The notes beneath the pieces were generated by a model, which was not told the DNA's origin, made no database searches, and was given only the letters and a program-made list of their open reading frames with translations. DNA of 64,000 bases from Roseovarius salinarum (GTDB taxonomy: Bacteria; Pseudomonadota; Alphaproteobacteria; Rhodobacterales; Rhodobacteraceae): the NCBI RefSeq assembly GCF_002834145.1, contig NZ_PHNT01000002.1, positions 186,001-250,000 of the forward strand. Reading direction: 5' to 3'. Positions 9,856 to 18,024 of the stretch are shown piece after piece (within the stretch, counting starts at the first letter, position 1; every line of letters starts with the position of its first letter). The translations under genes and the position numbers were made by a program.

Positions 9856-11371
9856 GCCGGGCCTCGTAGATCGGCCGCAGTTCGCGGCGCAGGATTTTGC
9901 CGTTGGCGCCCGTTGGCAGCGCCTCGACATGGAAAAAGCCGCGCGGGCACTTGTAGCGGGCCAGCCGCGCGGCGGCGAATTGTGACAACTCGGCGTCGGC
10001 CAGCGGCGCGGGCCCGGTGTAGAAGGCCATGATCAGTCGCGCGTCGCGCTTGACCTCGACGTCCGTCACCGCCACCTGGTCGATCCCCGGGTGCTGGGCC
10101 AGCGCCGCCTCCACTTCCACGGGCGAGACCCGGTAACCGCCGGCGTTCATCATGTCGTCGCCCCGTCCCAGATAGGTGACATGGCCGTCCGCGTCCATGC
10201 TGCCCTGATCGCCGGTGAGAAACCACTCTCCCGCGAACTTCTCCGCCGTGGCCTCGGGCGCGTCGAGGTAGCCCAGCATCAGCCCCGGGTCGTCGCGGTG
10301 CACCGCGATGGTGCCCTCGGCGCCGAGGGGCACGGGCGTGCCCCGGACGTCAACGATGGCCACGCGGCGGCCCTTCTGGGGCCGGCCCAGCGTGCCCGGC
10401 GGCGCGGGATGATCCGGGCTGGCCGAGATGAAGGTGGAGCATTCGGACATCCCGTAGGCTTCGAACAGCCCGGTGCCCGTCGCGCTCTCCCAGGCGTCGT
10501 GCAGGGCGGGCGACAGTTTCTCGCCCGCGGACAGCCCGTGGCGCAGGCGCGGCAGCGACAGGCTTTCGGGCTGGGCAAGGATTTTCCGGTAAACTCCCGG
10601 CGCGGCGGCGAAAATCGTCGCGTCGTGGCGTTTCATCAGAAGCGGCAGCGCCGCCGGGTCCGTGCCCGCCTGCGGGATCAGGGCGGTGGCGCCCAGGCTC
10701 CACGGGTCCATCAGCCCGGTGCCCAGCGTGTAGGTCCAGTTGAAGGCGCCGGCGTGCATCAGGCGGTCGTCAGCGCGCAGCCCGTACCAGCCGTCGTGCA
10801 TCATGCGCCGGGCCCAGATCGCGCGGTGGGCGTGACAGACCGCCCGTTGCACCCCCGATGTGCCCGAGGTGAAGATGATGTAGGCCGGCCGGTCCGGATC
10901 CCCCATGTCCCACTCGGCGGCCGGCAGGTCATGCATCGCGTGCAGGTCGCGGGGACCGATCAGCGGCAGGTCGGTGGCGGGGCAGGCGACATCGGGGTCG
11001 CGCAGGATCGCGGTCGGGGTCACGGCAGCGATCAGTTTCCCGACCTCGGGTGCCGTCAGCTGCGTCGAGGTGGGCACCGGCACGATCCCGGCCGCGATGG
11101 CACCGAGGTAGGCGATGGGAAACTCCACCGTGTTGCCCAGCCGCATCAGCACCCGGTCGCCCGGCGCGAGCCCGGCGCGCCGCAGCCCCGTCGCCGTGCC
11201 GCGCACGGCCGCGGTCAGGCGCGCATGGCTCCAGCGCTCCGCCCCGGTCAGCCCGAGGATGGCCAGCGCGACCTTGTCGGGCGCGGCCTGCCCAGCCTCC
11301 AGCACGTAGCGGGCAAGGTTGAAGGGCGCGGGGCAGGGCGGCGGCGGGCCTTGGTCGAAAACGGACTGCAT
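9842..11371 (-). CDS. AMP-dependent acyl-CoA synthetase (benzoate-CoA ligase-like)
   Basis: About 509 residues from the ATG at 11371 (GGGGA just upstream); a longer start at 11407 is possible. The adenylate-forming P-loop reads YIIFTSGTSGVQRA. The A5 motif is EAYGMSECSTF, the A7 motif LTGDQG and hinge YLGRGDD. The C-terminal catalytic Lys is in PTGANGKILRREL. It activates a carboxylic acid as AMP-ester then CoA thioester; the organisation resembles benzoate- or medium-chain acyl-CoA ligases. First gene of the leftward operon and divergent from the XRE-cupin regulator, which may control it. Confidence 0.88.
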   Translation of the reverse strand: MQSVFDQGPPPPCPAPFNLARYVLEAGQAAPDKVALAILGLTGAERWSHARLTAAVRGTATGLRRAGLAPGDRVLMRLGNTVEFPIAYLGAIAAGIVPVPTSTQLTAPEVGKLIAAVTPTAILRDPDVACPATDLPLIGPRDLHAMHDLPAAEWDMGDPDRPAYIIFTSGTSGVQRAVCHAHRAIWARRMMHDGWYGLRADDRLMHAGAFNWTYTLGTGLMDPWSLGATALIPQAGTDPAALPLLMKRHDATIFAAAPGVYRKILAQPESLSLPRLRHGLSAGEKLSPALHDAWESATGTGLFEAYGMSECSTFISASPDHPAPPGTLGRPQKGRRVAIVDVRGTPVPLGAEGTIAVHRDDPGLMLGYLDAPEATAEKFAGEWFLTGDQGSMDADGHVTYLGRGDDMMNAGGYRVSPVEVEAALAQHPGIDQVAVTDVEVKRDARLIMAFYTGPAPLADAELSQFAAARLARYKCPRGFFHVEALPTGANGKILRRELRPIYEARHGQA

Positions 11372-11436
11372 GGTTCCCCGATACGGCAGCGGGCCGGGCA
11401 GTTGCAAGAGAGGGGGGCGCCCCGTATAGACGGCGC

Positions 11437-12060
11437 ATGACGGAATCCGACCCGCGCAACCTGATCCGCATCGCGCGCGAAAGCGGCGCCGAGGAAACGG
11501 GCGAACCGCTGGACCTTGGCAGCCGCGTGCGCGAACTGCGCAAGGCGCGCGGCTGGACGCTGGAGCGGGCGGCGAGCCAGGCGGGCCTGGCGCGGTCCAC
11601 GCTGTCGAAGATCGAGAACGGGCAGATGTCGCCCACCTACGACGCGCTCAAGAAGCTGGCGGTGGGGCTGGAAATCTCGGTGCCGCAGCTCTTCACGCCG
11701 CCGCAACGCGACCGGATCAACGGGCGGCTGGCGCTCACGCGGGCGGGCGAGGGCACGCATCAGCCGACCGCGACCTACGAACACCAGCTTCTGGCGGACA
11801 CGCTGAGCAAGAAGCGGATGCTGCCCTACAGGGCGCGGGTGCGCGCGCGGGACGTCAGCGAGTTCGATGGCTGGGTGCGCCACGACGGCGAGGAATTCCT
11901 GTATGTCCTGACGGGTGTCATCCGGCTGTACACGGAATTCTATGAACCGATCGAGATGCGCCGCGGCGACAGCGCCTATTACGACGCGACCATGGGGCAC
12001 AACGTGATCTCGGTCAGCGACGAGGACGCGACGATCCTCTGGGTGACCTCGCTTATCTGA
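11437..12060 (+). CDS. XRE family regulator with C-terminal cupin domain
   Basis: 207 residues. A helix-turn-helix of the Cro/CI type spans about 25-80, with LGSRVRELRKARGWTLERAA and the recognition region SQAGLARSTLSKIENGQMSP. A small cupin barrel covers about 120-195 and ends with the metal/ligand-binding style DSAYYDATMGHNVIS. This is the PuuR/SutR-type layout in which the cupin senses a small metabolite. It is divergent from the acyl-CoA ligase with 65 bp between starts, the usual arrangement for a local regulator. Confidence 0.88.
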   Translation: MTESDPRNLIRIARESGAEETGEPLDLGSRVRELRKARGWTLERAASQAGLARSTLSKIENGQMSPTYDALKKLAVGLEISVPQLFTPPQRDRINGRLALTRAGEGTHQPTATYEHQLLADTLSKKRMLPYRARVRARDVSEFDGWVRHDGEEFLYVLTGVIRLYTEFYEPIEMRRGDSAYYDATMGHNVISVSDEDATILWVTSLI

Positions 12061-12157
12061 CCGGGACCGTATTTCACGCGCGAAAGACCCGGCGCACCCG
12101 GGTGGCCGGAACGATCGAGGAGTTTTTCGCTTTGGCGTCCGGTTGCCGTGCCGCGTG

Positions 12158-12271
12158 TCAGAACCAGCTCTGCACGCCGCGCGCCGCGCCGGAGATGTCT
12201 CGGCCGATCCCGTCGACCGTGGCACATCCCGCGAGCATGGCCACGAGAGCCAGGGCGATCGCTTTCTTCAT
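12158..12271 (-). CDS. Entericidin EcnA/B-like small lipoprotein
   Basis: 37 residues: a short positively charged start (MKKAIALALVAM), a lipobox LAGC with the lipidated Cys at residue 15, then a small Gly/Ser-rich tail ATVDGIGRDISGAARGVQSWF. This matches the entericidin family of tiny membrane-anchored lipoproteins, some of which form toxin/antidote pairs in E. coli. A GAGG ribosome site lies seven bases upstream of the ATG. It lies 67 bp downstream of the solute-binding protein gene. Only one copy is seen, so an antidote/toxin partner is not evident. Confidence 0.75.
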   Translation of the reverse strand: MKKAIALALVAMLAGCATVDGIGRDISGAARGVQSWF

Positions 12272-12338
12272 GGGTCTGCCTCTTGGTTGTCCTGCCTGTC
12301 TTGTGCTTGTCTGCCTCGGTGCCCGCCTTGGAGGCAGG

Positions 12339-14168
12339 TCAATCGTCTGCTTCGTGCCACCATACAACAGGCAGGAATCCGATTCCATCCCCGTAAATCG
12401 GCAGGTTGTCCTCGGGATACCTGATCTCGTCCTTGTGGGCGATGCGCCCCACCGCGTAGCGATGGATGGGGATGACATAGCGGCCCGCCGTCAACACGCG
12501 GTCGAGCGCGCGGGTTGCCGAAACGAACTCGGGGCGGTCGTCGGCCTGAAGCATCGTGTCGATCATCGCCTCGACAGCAGGGGATTTCACGCCCATCAGG
12601 TTGCGGCTGCCGGGGCGCTCGGCGGCCTCCGCGCCCCAGTAATAGTATTGTTCGTTGCCGGGGCTGAGCGACAGCGCGCGGCGGAAGAACGTCAGGTCGA
12701 AATCATAGCGCGCGGCGCGTTCGTTGTACTGCGCCTTGTCGATGGACTGGATCACCAGCTCGATGCCCAGCCGTTCGAGCGCGCGCGCATAGATGTCCAT
12801 CATCGCGCTGGCCTGCTGGATCAGCGCGTCCTGCTTGAGCAGCACGGTCAGGCGCAGGGGCTCGCCCGCGTCGTTGCGCAGCAGGCCGTCCTGCACCGTC
12901 CATCCGGCCCTTTGGAGAAGGCGCATCGCCTTGCGCAGGTTGCGGCGGTTGCGCTTCGTGCCGTCGGAGACCGGCAACGCGTATCCTTCCAGCGCGCCCG
13001 GCGGCAGGGTGTCGGCGAAGGGCTCAAGCAATTCGCGCACGCGCCCCTGCGCGGGGCCGTCGCGCATCGCCAGTTCGGAGCCCGAGAAATACGACGTGAT
13101 GCGCGGTTGCCGCCCGCCCGTCAGCGTGTCGTTGATGTATTCGAAGTTGAAGGCGTGGATCAGCGCCGCGCGCACCCGCCAGTCATCCAGCGGCGCGCGC
13201 CGCGTGTTCATGACGAACCCCGTCATGCCCGAGGGTTTCTCGTGCGGGATCTCGGATTTCACGATGTCGCCGCGCTGCACGGCGGGGAAATCGTACTGCG
13301 TGCGCCATTTCTCGGCGTTGAACTCGCGCTTGTAGCTCAGGACACCGGCCTTGAAGGCCTCCATCAGCACCGTGTTGTCACCGAAGAACTCGATGCGGAT
13401 CTCGTCGAAGTTGTGGGTGCCACGGCGCAACGGCAGATCGCGGCCCCAGTAGTCCGGGTTGCGCCGCAGCACGACGCGGCGGTCGATCTCGTAGCTGTCG
13501 ACAACGTATGGGCCGGTGCCGATGGGTATGTCCTCGATCCCGGCTTCCGAGAAATCCTTGCCCTGCCACTGCGCCTTCTTCAGGATCGGGCGCATGCCCG
13601 CGAGCAATGCCAGCTCGCGGTCGCGGGTATTGAAGGTCAACCGAACGCTGCGCGGGCCGGTGGCCTCGATCGTGTCGATCTTCTGCCAGAAGCCGCGGTA
13701 ACGCGGGTGCCCCTCGGTGCCCAGCGTGCGGTAGGACCAGATCACGTCCTCGACGGTGACTGGCGTTCCGTCGGAGAATCGCGCACCCTCGCGCAGGGTG
13801 AATTCCACCCATTTCCGTTCCGGTCCCGTCTCGACCGATTCGGCCAGAAGCCCGTAAAGCGTGAACGGCTCGTCCCACGATCGCCCCATGAGGGACTCGT
13901 GGGCGAAGTGCCGGAGTTGCCACGGCGGCGTCCCCTTGAGGACGAAGGGGTTGAGCGAATCGAAGCCGCCGACGTTGCCGGTGAGGATGGTGCCGCCCTT
14001 GGGGGCGTCAGGGTTGGCATAGGGCAGTGATACAAAATCCGGTGGCAGCGCCGGGTCGCCATACATAGCTATGCCATGCGCCGGCTCGGACATGGCCGCT
14101 TGACACGAGATAATCAGGGCTGAAACCGTCGCGGCCAGGCGCCCCGGGCAGAAAAAGACTGGTCTCAT
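12339..14168 (-). CDS. Family 5 extracellular solute-binding protein (peptide/YejA-like)
   Basis: About 609 residues from the ATG at 14168. A signal peptide (about 1-26, ending near CQAAMSEP) sends it to the periplasm. Family 5 binding proteins carry oligopeptides, microcin-like peptides or sugars to an ABC importer. The opening AMYGDPALPPDFVSLPYANPDAPKGG-type segment, FVLKGTPPWQ and the late YYYWGAEAAERPGSRN resemble the YejA branch. No permease or ATPase genes lie beside it, so it either serves an importer encoded elsewhere or is an orphan. A candidate sRNA starts on the opposite strand 115 bp upstream. Confidence 0.88.
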   Translation of the reverse strand: MRPVFFCPGRLAATVSALIISCQAAMSEPAHGIAMYGDPALPPDFVSLPYANPDAPKGGTILTGNVGGFDSLNPFVLKGTPPWQLRHFAHESLMGRSWDEPFTLYGLLAESVETGPERKWVEFTLREGARFSDGTPVTVEDVIWSYRTLGTEGHPRYRGFWQKIDTIEATGPRSVRLTFNTRDRELALLAGMRPILKKAQWQGKDFSEAGIEDIPIGTGPYVVDSYEIDRRVVLRRNPDYWGRDLPLRRGTHNFDEIRIEFFGDNTVLMEAFKAGVLSYKREFNAEKWRTQYDFPAVQRGDIVKSEIPHEKPSGMTGFVMNTRRAPLDDWRVRAALIHAFNFEYINDTLTGGRQPRITSYFSGSELAMRDGPAQGRVRELLEPFADTLPPGALEGYALPVSDGTKRNRRNLRKAMRLLQRAGWTVQDGLLRNDAGEPLRLTVLLKQDALIQQASAMMDIYARALERLGIELVIQSIDKAQYNERAARYDFDLTFFRRALSLSPGNEQYYYWGAEAAERPGSRNLMGVKSPAVEAMIDTMLQADDRPEFVSATRALDRVLTAGRYVIPIHRYAVGRIAHKDEIRYPEDNLPIYGDGIGFLPVVWWHEADD

Positions 14169-14247
14169 AGCAGCAACAATTCCCCGCGGCCCTTGTAATG
14201 CTGGATTCCACCGTAAAAGCGGATTCACGCCTTTTCAAACTTTTAGC

Positions 14248-14276
14248 TTGGATGACGGCGCAGGATTGCGTATAAA
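14248..14276 (+). promoter_or_regulatory. Sigma-70-type promoter of a candidate sRNA
   Basis: TTGGAT (14248-14253) and TATAAA (14271-14276) are separated by exactly 17 bases. Predicted start is the A at about 14283. No protein-coding frame follows before the terminator at 14331-14358. Confidence 0.65.
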
Positions 14277-14282
14277 GGGGTC

Positions 14283-14358
14283 ACTGCTCGATAGGTTTCT
14301 TGCCTGTATGAAACCTGCCTCAATAACTGAACGCCGGCCTTGTGCCGGCGTTTTTTTT
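14283..14358 (+). ncRNA. Candidate small RNA, about 76 nt
   Basis: Between a good promoter and a strong intrinsic terminator lies a short transcript without an open frame. It would fold as a first hairpin with stem AGGTTTC (14293-14299) / GAAACCT (14310-14316) and a 10-nt loop TTGCCTGTAT. A single-stranded linker of about 14 nt (14317-14330) follows, then the terminator hairpin. This layout is typical of trans-acting bacterial sRNAs. I do not recognise a named family. It is divergent from the solute-binding protein gene. Transcription is inferred, not shown. Confidence 0.62.
14331..14358 (+). terminator. Intrinsic terminator of the candidate sRNA
   Basis: Perfect 8-bp stem ACGCCGGC / GCCGGCGT with loop CTTGT, followed by an uninterrupted run of eight Ts (14351-14358). 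The only upstream rightward unit is the proposed sRNA, since the neighbouring gene on that side runs leftward. Confidence 0.88.
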
Positions 14359-14464
14359 GTTCGCGGTGCGGGGGTGCCCTACGGCCGGGCGCCGGGATTT
14401 CGCCCCTGTTCTTCGCAGCTGCAGCATGTACACTCCGCGCGACCACAGCACCCGGAGGGCCCAC

Positions 14465-15238
14465 ATGACCATCGCAGGCAAGACCGCCATCGTCACTGGA
14501 TCGAATTCCGGCATCGGCCTGGGCGTCGCACAGGAGCTCGCGCGCGCCGGCGCGAACGTCGTGCTCAACTCGTTCACGGACAACGACGAGGATCACGCGC
14601 TGGCGGAGAGCATCGCGCAGGAGCACGGCGTGACCGCGCGCTACATCCGCGCCGACATGTCGAAGCCGGACGCGTGTCGCGCGCTGGTCGAGCAGGCCGG
14701 CGCCTGCGACATCCTCGTGAACAACGCGGGCATCCAGCATGTCGCGCCGATCGACGAGTTCCCGGCCGAGAAATGGGACGCGATCATCGCGATCAACCTC
14801 AGCTCGGCCTTTCACACCACGGCCGCGGCGCTGCCGATGATGCGCGAGGCGGGCTGGGGCCGCGTGGTCAACATCTCCAGCGCGCATGGGCTGACGGCGT
14901 CGCCCTTCAAGTCGGCCTACATCGCCGCCAAGCACGGGGTGGTGGGCCTGACCAAGACCACCGCGCTGGAGACCGCCGAGGAGCCGATCACGGCCAACGC
15001 GATCTGCCCGGGCTACGTTCTGACGCCGCTGGTCGAGGCGCAGATCCCCGACACCATGAAGGAATACGGCATGGACCGCGACCAGGTGGTCCGCGATGTC
15101 ATGCTCAAGCGCCAGCCGTCCAAGGAGTTCGCGACCGTCGAGCAGATCGGCGGCACGGCGGTGTACCTGTGCTCGGACGCCGCCGCGCAGGTCACCGGCA
15201 CCACGATCAGCGTCGACGGCGGCTGGACGGCGCTCTAG
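14465..15238 (+). CDS. bdhA: D-3-hydroxybutyrate dehydrogenase (SDR family)
   Basis: 257 residues, the usual length. It interconverts 3-hydroxybutyrate and acetoacetate with NAD, feeding poly-hydroxybutyrate breakdown into central metabolism. The dinucleotide motif is TGSNSGIG (11-18). NNAGIQHVAPIDEFP (86-100) is diagnostic of this enzyme group, and the catalytic Tyr152-x3-Lys156 sits in SAYIAAKHG with Ser138/139 nearby. ATG at 14465 follows GGAGGG at five bases; longer in-frame starts lack conservation. The patatin gene follows 45 bp downstream, probably co-transcribed. Confidence 0.93.
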   Translation: MTIAGKTAIVTGSNSGIGLGVAQELARAGANVVLNSFTDNDEDHALAESIAQEHGVTARYIRADMSKPDACRALVEQAGACDILVNNAGIQHVAPIDEFPAEKWDAIIAINLSSAFHTTAAALPMMREAGWGRVVNISSAHGLTASPFKSAYIAAKHGVVGLTKTTALETAEEPITANAICPGYVLTPLVEAQIPDTMKEYGMDRDQVVRDVMLKRQPSKEFATVEQIGGTAVYLCSDAAAQVTGTTISVDGGWTAL

Positions 15239-15283
15239 GCGGTGGACCGGCCCGCCATGGCGTGGCGAGCCACAGGGGGACAG

Positions 15284-16342
15284 ATGACGAAGCGGATCAA
15301 CCTGGCGCTGCAGGGCGGGGGCGCGCACGGCGCCTTCACCTGGGGTGTGCTCGACCGGCTGCTCGACGACGACGGGATAGAGGTGGCGGGCATTTCAGGC
15401 ACCTCCGCCGGGGCGATGAACGGTGCGGCCTTCAAGGCCGGGTGGCTCGAAGGCGGCCGCGACGGCGCGCGAGAGACGCTCGACTGGCTTTGGGAACGCC
15501 TGGGCGCGGTGCAGGACATGCGCATGCCAAGCTGGATGACCGGCGTGATGCCGGTGCCGGGGGCGATGGGCTCGGCGATGGAAAACGCGCTGCCCTACAC
15601 GGTCGCGGACACCATGACGCGCGTGCTGTCGCCCTATGCCTACGGGCCGTTCTATTCCAACCCGCTGCGCCCGATCGCGCGCGAATTCCACTACGATGCC
15701 GTCTGCGCCGAGGACGGACCGCGGCTGTTCGTGGGGGCCACCAACGTGCGCACCGGCAGGATTCGAATCTTCACCGGCGCCGAGATCTCGACCGACAGCC
15801 TTCTGGCCTCGGCCTGCCTGCCCACGCTGTTCCAGGCGGTCGAGATCGACGGCGAACACTACTGGGACGGCGGCTATACCGGCAATCCCGCGCTTTTCCC
15901 GCTGTTCGACCGCGAGTTGCCCGGCGACATCCTGATCGTGAACATCAACCCGCTGGAACGCGAGGAGGTGCCGCGCAGCCCCCAGGAAATCCAGAACCGG
16001 ATCAACGAGATCAGCTTCAACAGCTCGCTGCTGCGCGAGTTGCGGACCATCGCCTTTCTCAAGCGGCTGGTCGATGACGATGGCACCGAAGGCGGACGGT
16101 TCGCCCGCGCGATCGAGCAGATGGCGGGCGGCGGGGGGCGTTTCGACCGGCTGCGCGTGCACATGATCGCCGACGACGCGCTGATGCGCGAGCTTTCCGT
16201 CGCGACCAAGATGATGCCCACGCCCTACCTGCTGCACCGGCTCAAGGACGCGGGCCGTGCCGCCGCCGACGCCTTCCTCGCCACGCATCGTGACGACCTT
16301 AATCGCCGCGGCACAACCGACCTGCAGGCGATGTTCAGCTGA
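15284..16342 (+). CDS. Patatin-like phospholipase
   Basis: 352 residues. The patatin domain has the oxyanion hole GGGAHG (11-16), the nucleophile elbow GTSAG with Ser41, and the catalytic Asp in WDGGYTGNP. There is no signal peptide, so it is a cytoplasmic lipid acyl hydrolase. Its position behind bdhA suggests a role linked to poly-hydroxybutyrate granules or acyl-chain turnover, but that is inference. ATG at 15284 follows AGGGGGA. Its 3' end overlaps the convergent DUF502 gene by eight bases. Confidence 0.9.
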   Translation: MTKRINLALQGGGAHGAFTWGVLDRLLDDDGIEVAGISGTSAGAMNGAAFKAGWLEGGRDGARETLDWLWERLGAVQDMRMPSWMTGVMPVPGAMGSAMENALPYTVADTMTRVLSPYAYGPFYSNPLRPIAREFHYDAVCAEDGPRLFVGATNVRTGRIRIFTGAEISTDSLLASACLPTLFQAVEIDGEHYWDGGYTGNPALFPLFDRELPGDILIVNINPLEREEVPRSPQEIQNRINEISFNSSLLRELRTIAFLKRLVDDDGTEGGRFARAIEQMAGGGGRFDRLRVHMIADDALMRELSVATKMMPTPYLLHRLKDAGRAAADAFLATHRDDLNRRGTTDLQAMFS

Positions 16343-17060
16343 CCTTCTTGCGCGCCCGGCGGCGCGTCAGGCCGCGCTTGACCGGCAGGCTGTCCGGGTC
16401 GGGCAGCTGGTCGGGGTAGACCAGCCCGGCCGAGATCACCAGCTTGGCCGCATCCTCCACCGACATGTCCAGCTCGATCACGTCCTCGCGCGGCAGGAAC
16501 AGCAGGAAGCCCGAGGTGGGGTTCGGCGTGGTGGGCAGGAAGACGCTGAGCATCTCGCTGCCCGTTTCGGCCTTCTCGGTGATCTCGCCCTTGGCGGTGG
16601 TGGAGATGAAGGCGATGGCCCAGATGTCCTTGCGCGGGTACTGGATCAGGCAGGCCTTTTCGAAGCTGCGCTCGCTCTGGGCGAAGACGGTCTCGGCGAT
16701 CTGCTTGACGCCCGAGTAGACCGAGCGAACCACAGGCATCCGGTCCACCAGCGATTCGGCGAAGCGGATCAGGGACTTGCCGATCAGGCCCTTGGCCACC
16801 CAGCCGACCATCACGGTGAAGATCAGGAAGATGATCAGCCCCAGACCCCGCAGGGGGATACCGATGTATTGCTCGGGATTGAACTTGTAGGGGATCAGCG
16901 GCAGCACCACGCTGTCCACCCAGCCCATGAGCGTCCAGACCAGCCAGATGGTCAGCGCCACCGGCAGGATCACGACAAGCCCGGTCAGAAAGCTTGCGCG
17001 CAGCCCGGCGAACGGGCCTGGGCCACGGTTGCTGGGGTCGTCGTCGAATGGCGTTGTCAT
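16335..17060 (-). CDS. DUF502 family membrane protein
   Basis: 241 residues with two N-terminal membrane helices (about 23-48 and 70-95) around a short loop, then a soluble domain with the conserved VVRSVYSGVKQI and FLPTTPNPTSGFLLF segments that define DUF502. The tail is basic (RRRARKK). Family function is not established. It runs convergently into the patatin gene with an 8-bp overlap of coding ends. Confidence 0.88.
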   Translation of the reverse strand: MTTPFDDDPSNRGPGPFAGLRASFLTGLVVILPVALTIWLVWTLMGWVDSVVLPLIPYKFNPEQYIGIPLRGLGLIIFLIFTVMVGWVAKGLIGKSLIRFAESLVDRMPVVRSVYSGVKQIAETVFAQSERSFEKACLIQYPRKDIWAIAFISTTAKGEITEKAETGSEMLSVFLPTTPNPTSGFLLFLPREDVIELDMSVEDAAKLVISAGLVYPDQLPDPDSLPVKRGLTRRRARKKVS

Positions 17061-17178
17061 GGTTGACCGTCGTTTTGCGTCCGCAAGTTTCTAGCAGATT
17101 GAAGGCGCGCGACAATGCCTCATGCGCGCCCCGGGCATGGCGCGCCGGCCGGTTGCACGTTCGGCGGGCAAAGGGCGC

Positions 17179-18024
17179 TCAACCCGGCACGGAAAACACC
17201 AGCGAGGCCCAGAGCGTTTCCCAGACCGCGCCGCGCGCCTCGGCCAGTTCGGGTGCGGGTTCCCGCAGGACCACGGCATCGAGCAGATAGTCGTGGCCGG
17301 GCCGCACGGGCACCTCGGCGCGGCCCTGCGCATCGGTCCGCGTGGTGAAGATGCGCACCTCGCCGCCGGGGGCGCGTTCGAAGACCTCGACCTGCGCGTC
17401 GGCGCGCGGCGCGTCGCGGTAGAACAGCCGGACCGGCAGGCTGCCCGAAAGGCCTTCCGCGTAAGGATCGGCCAGCGCCACGAATTCCGTCTCGAGCCCC
17501 AGTCGCGCATCGCGGCCCCGGCCATCGCCCACGCCGACCAGCGCCTTGCAGTGGCGCGTGTAGGTTTCGGTGAAATCCTTGCGCGGCAGGCCGCGCGCGT
17601 CGTGGCGCGCCGCGATGTCGGGGAAATCCTTGTGCGCGGCGAAGGCCGCGAACTTGTCCCAGCTTTCATATGTCACGTTGCGGTGGCGCGCCTCGTAGGC
17701 CAGCACCATCAAGCCCTCGGTTCGCGGGGTCACCCGCAGCGCGGGCAGGTCGCCGGCGCGCGATTCGATCGGGCGCGTCTCGCCGCCCAGCCGAACCTCG
17801 GCCCGGGCCGTGCGCCGGGGCGAATAGGGCTGTGGCGTGCCCTCGAATTCCTCGCCGTTGCGCAGATGTGCCGCGACCTCGGCCCCGGTTTTCGCTTGAA
17901 ACGTCAGCGGTTCGATCCAAAACTCATGCGCGTGCAGCGGGCCCGCGGCCTGCAAGGCGACAAGGACAAATGCGAGGGTCGGAATGATGCGGCGGGACCG
18001 GAACGGGGCGAACGAGACCAACAT
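17179..18024 (-). CDS. DUF4198 family periplasmic protein
   Basis: 281 residues from the ATG at 18024. A signal peptide (about 1-33) ends before HAHEFWIEP, the conserved opening of DUF4198 proteins. They are beta-sandwich periplasmic proteins often found with cobalt/nickel uptake genes and implied in metal delivery. His-containing N-terminus and HEFW fit metal binding. The gene is head-to-head with a HupE-like membrane protein; both proposed ATGs share the same CATG. An alternative start at 18084 would overlap the neighbour further. Ribosome-binding sequences are weak for both. Confidence 0.8.
   Translation of the reverse strand: MLVSFAPFRSRRIIPTLAFVLVALQAAGPLHAHEFWIEPLTFQAKTGAEVAAHLRNGEEFEGTPQPYSPRRTARAEVRLGGETRPIESRAGDLPALRVTPRTEGLMVLAYEARHRNVTYESWDKFAAFAAHKDFPDIAARHDARGLPRKDFTETYTRHCKALVGVGDGRGRDARLGLETEFVALADPYAEGLSGSLPVRLFYRDAPRADAQVEVFERAPGGEVRIFTTRTDAQGRAEVPVRPGHDYLLDAVVLREPAPELAEARGAVWETLWASLVFSVPG

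Noticed and set aside
12102..14030. 642-codon rightward open frame opposite the solute-binding protein
   Set aside because: Shadow frame; low-complexity composition, and the signal peptide and family 5 motifs are on the other strand.
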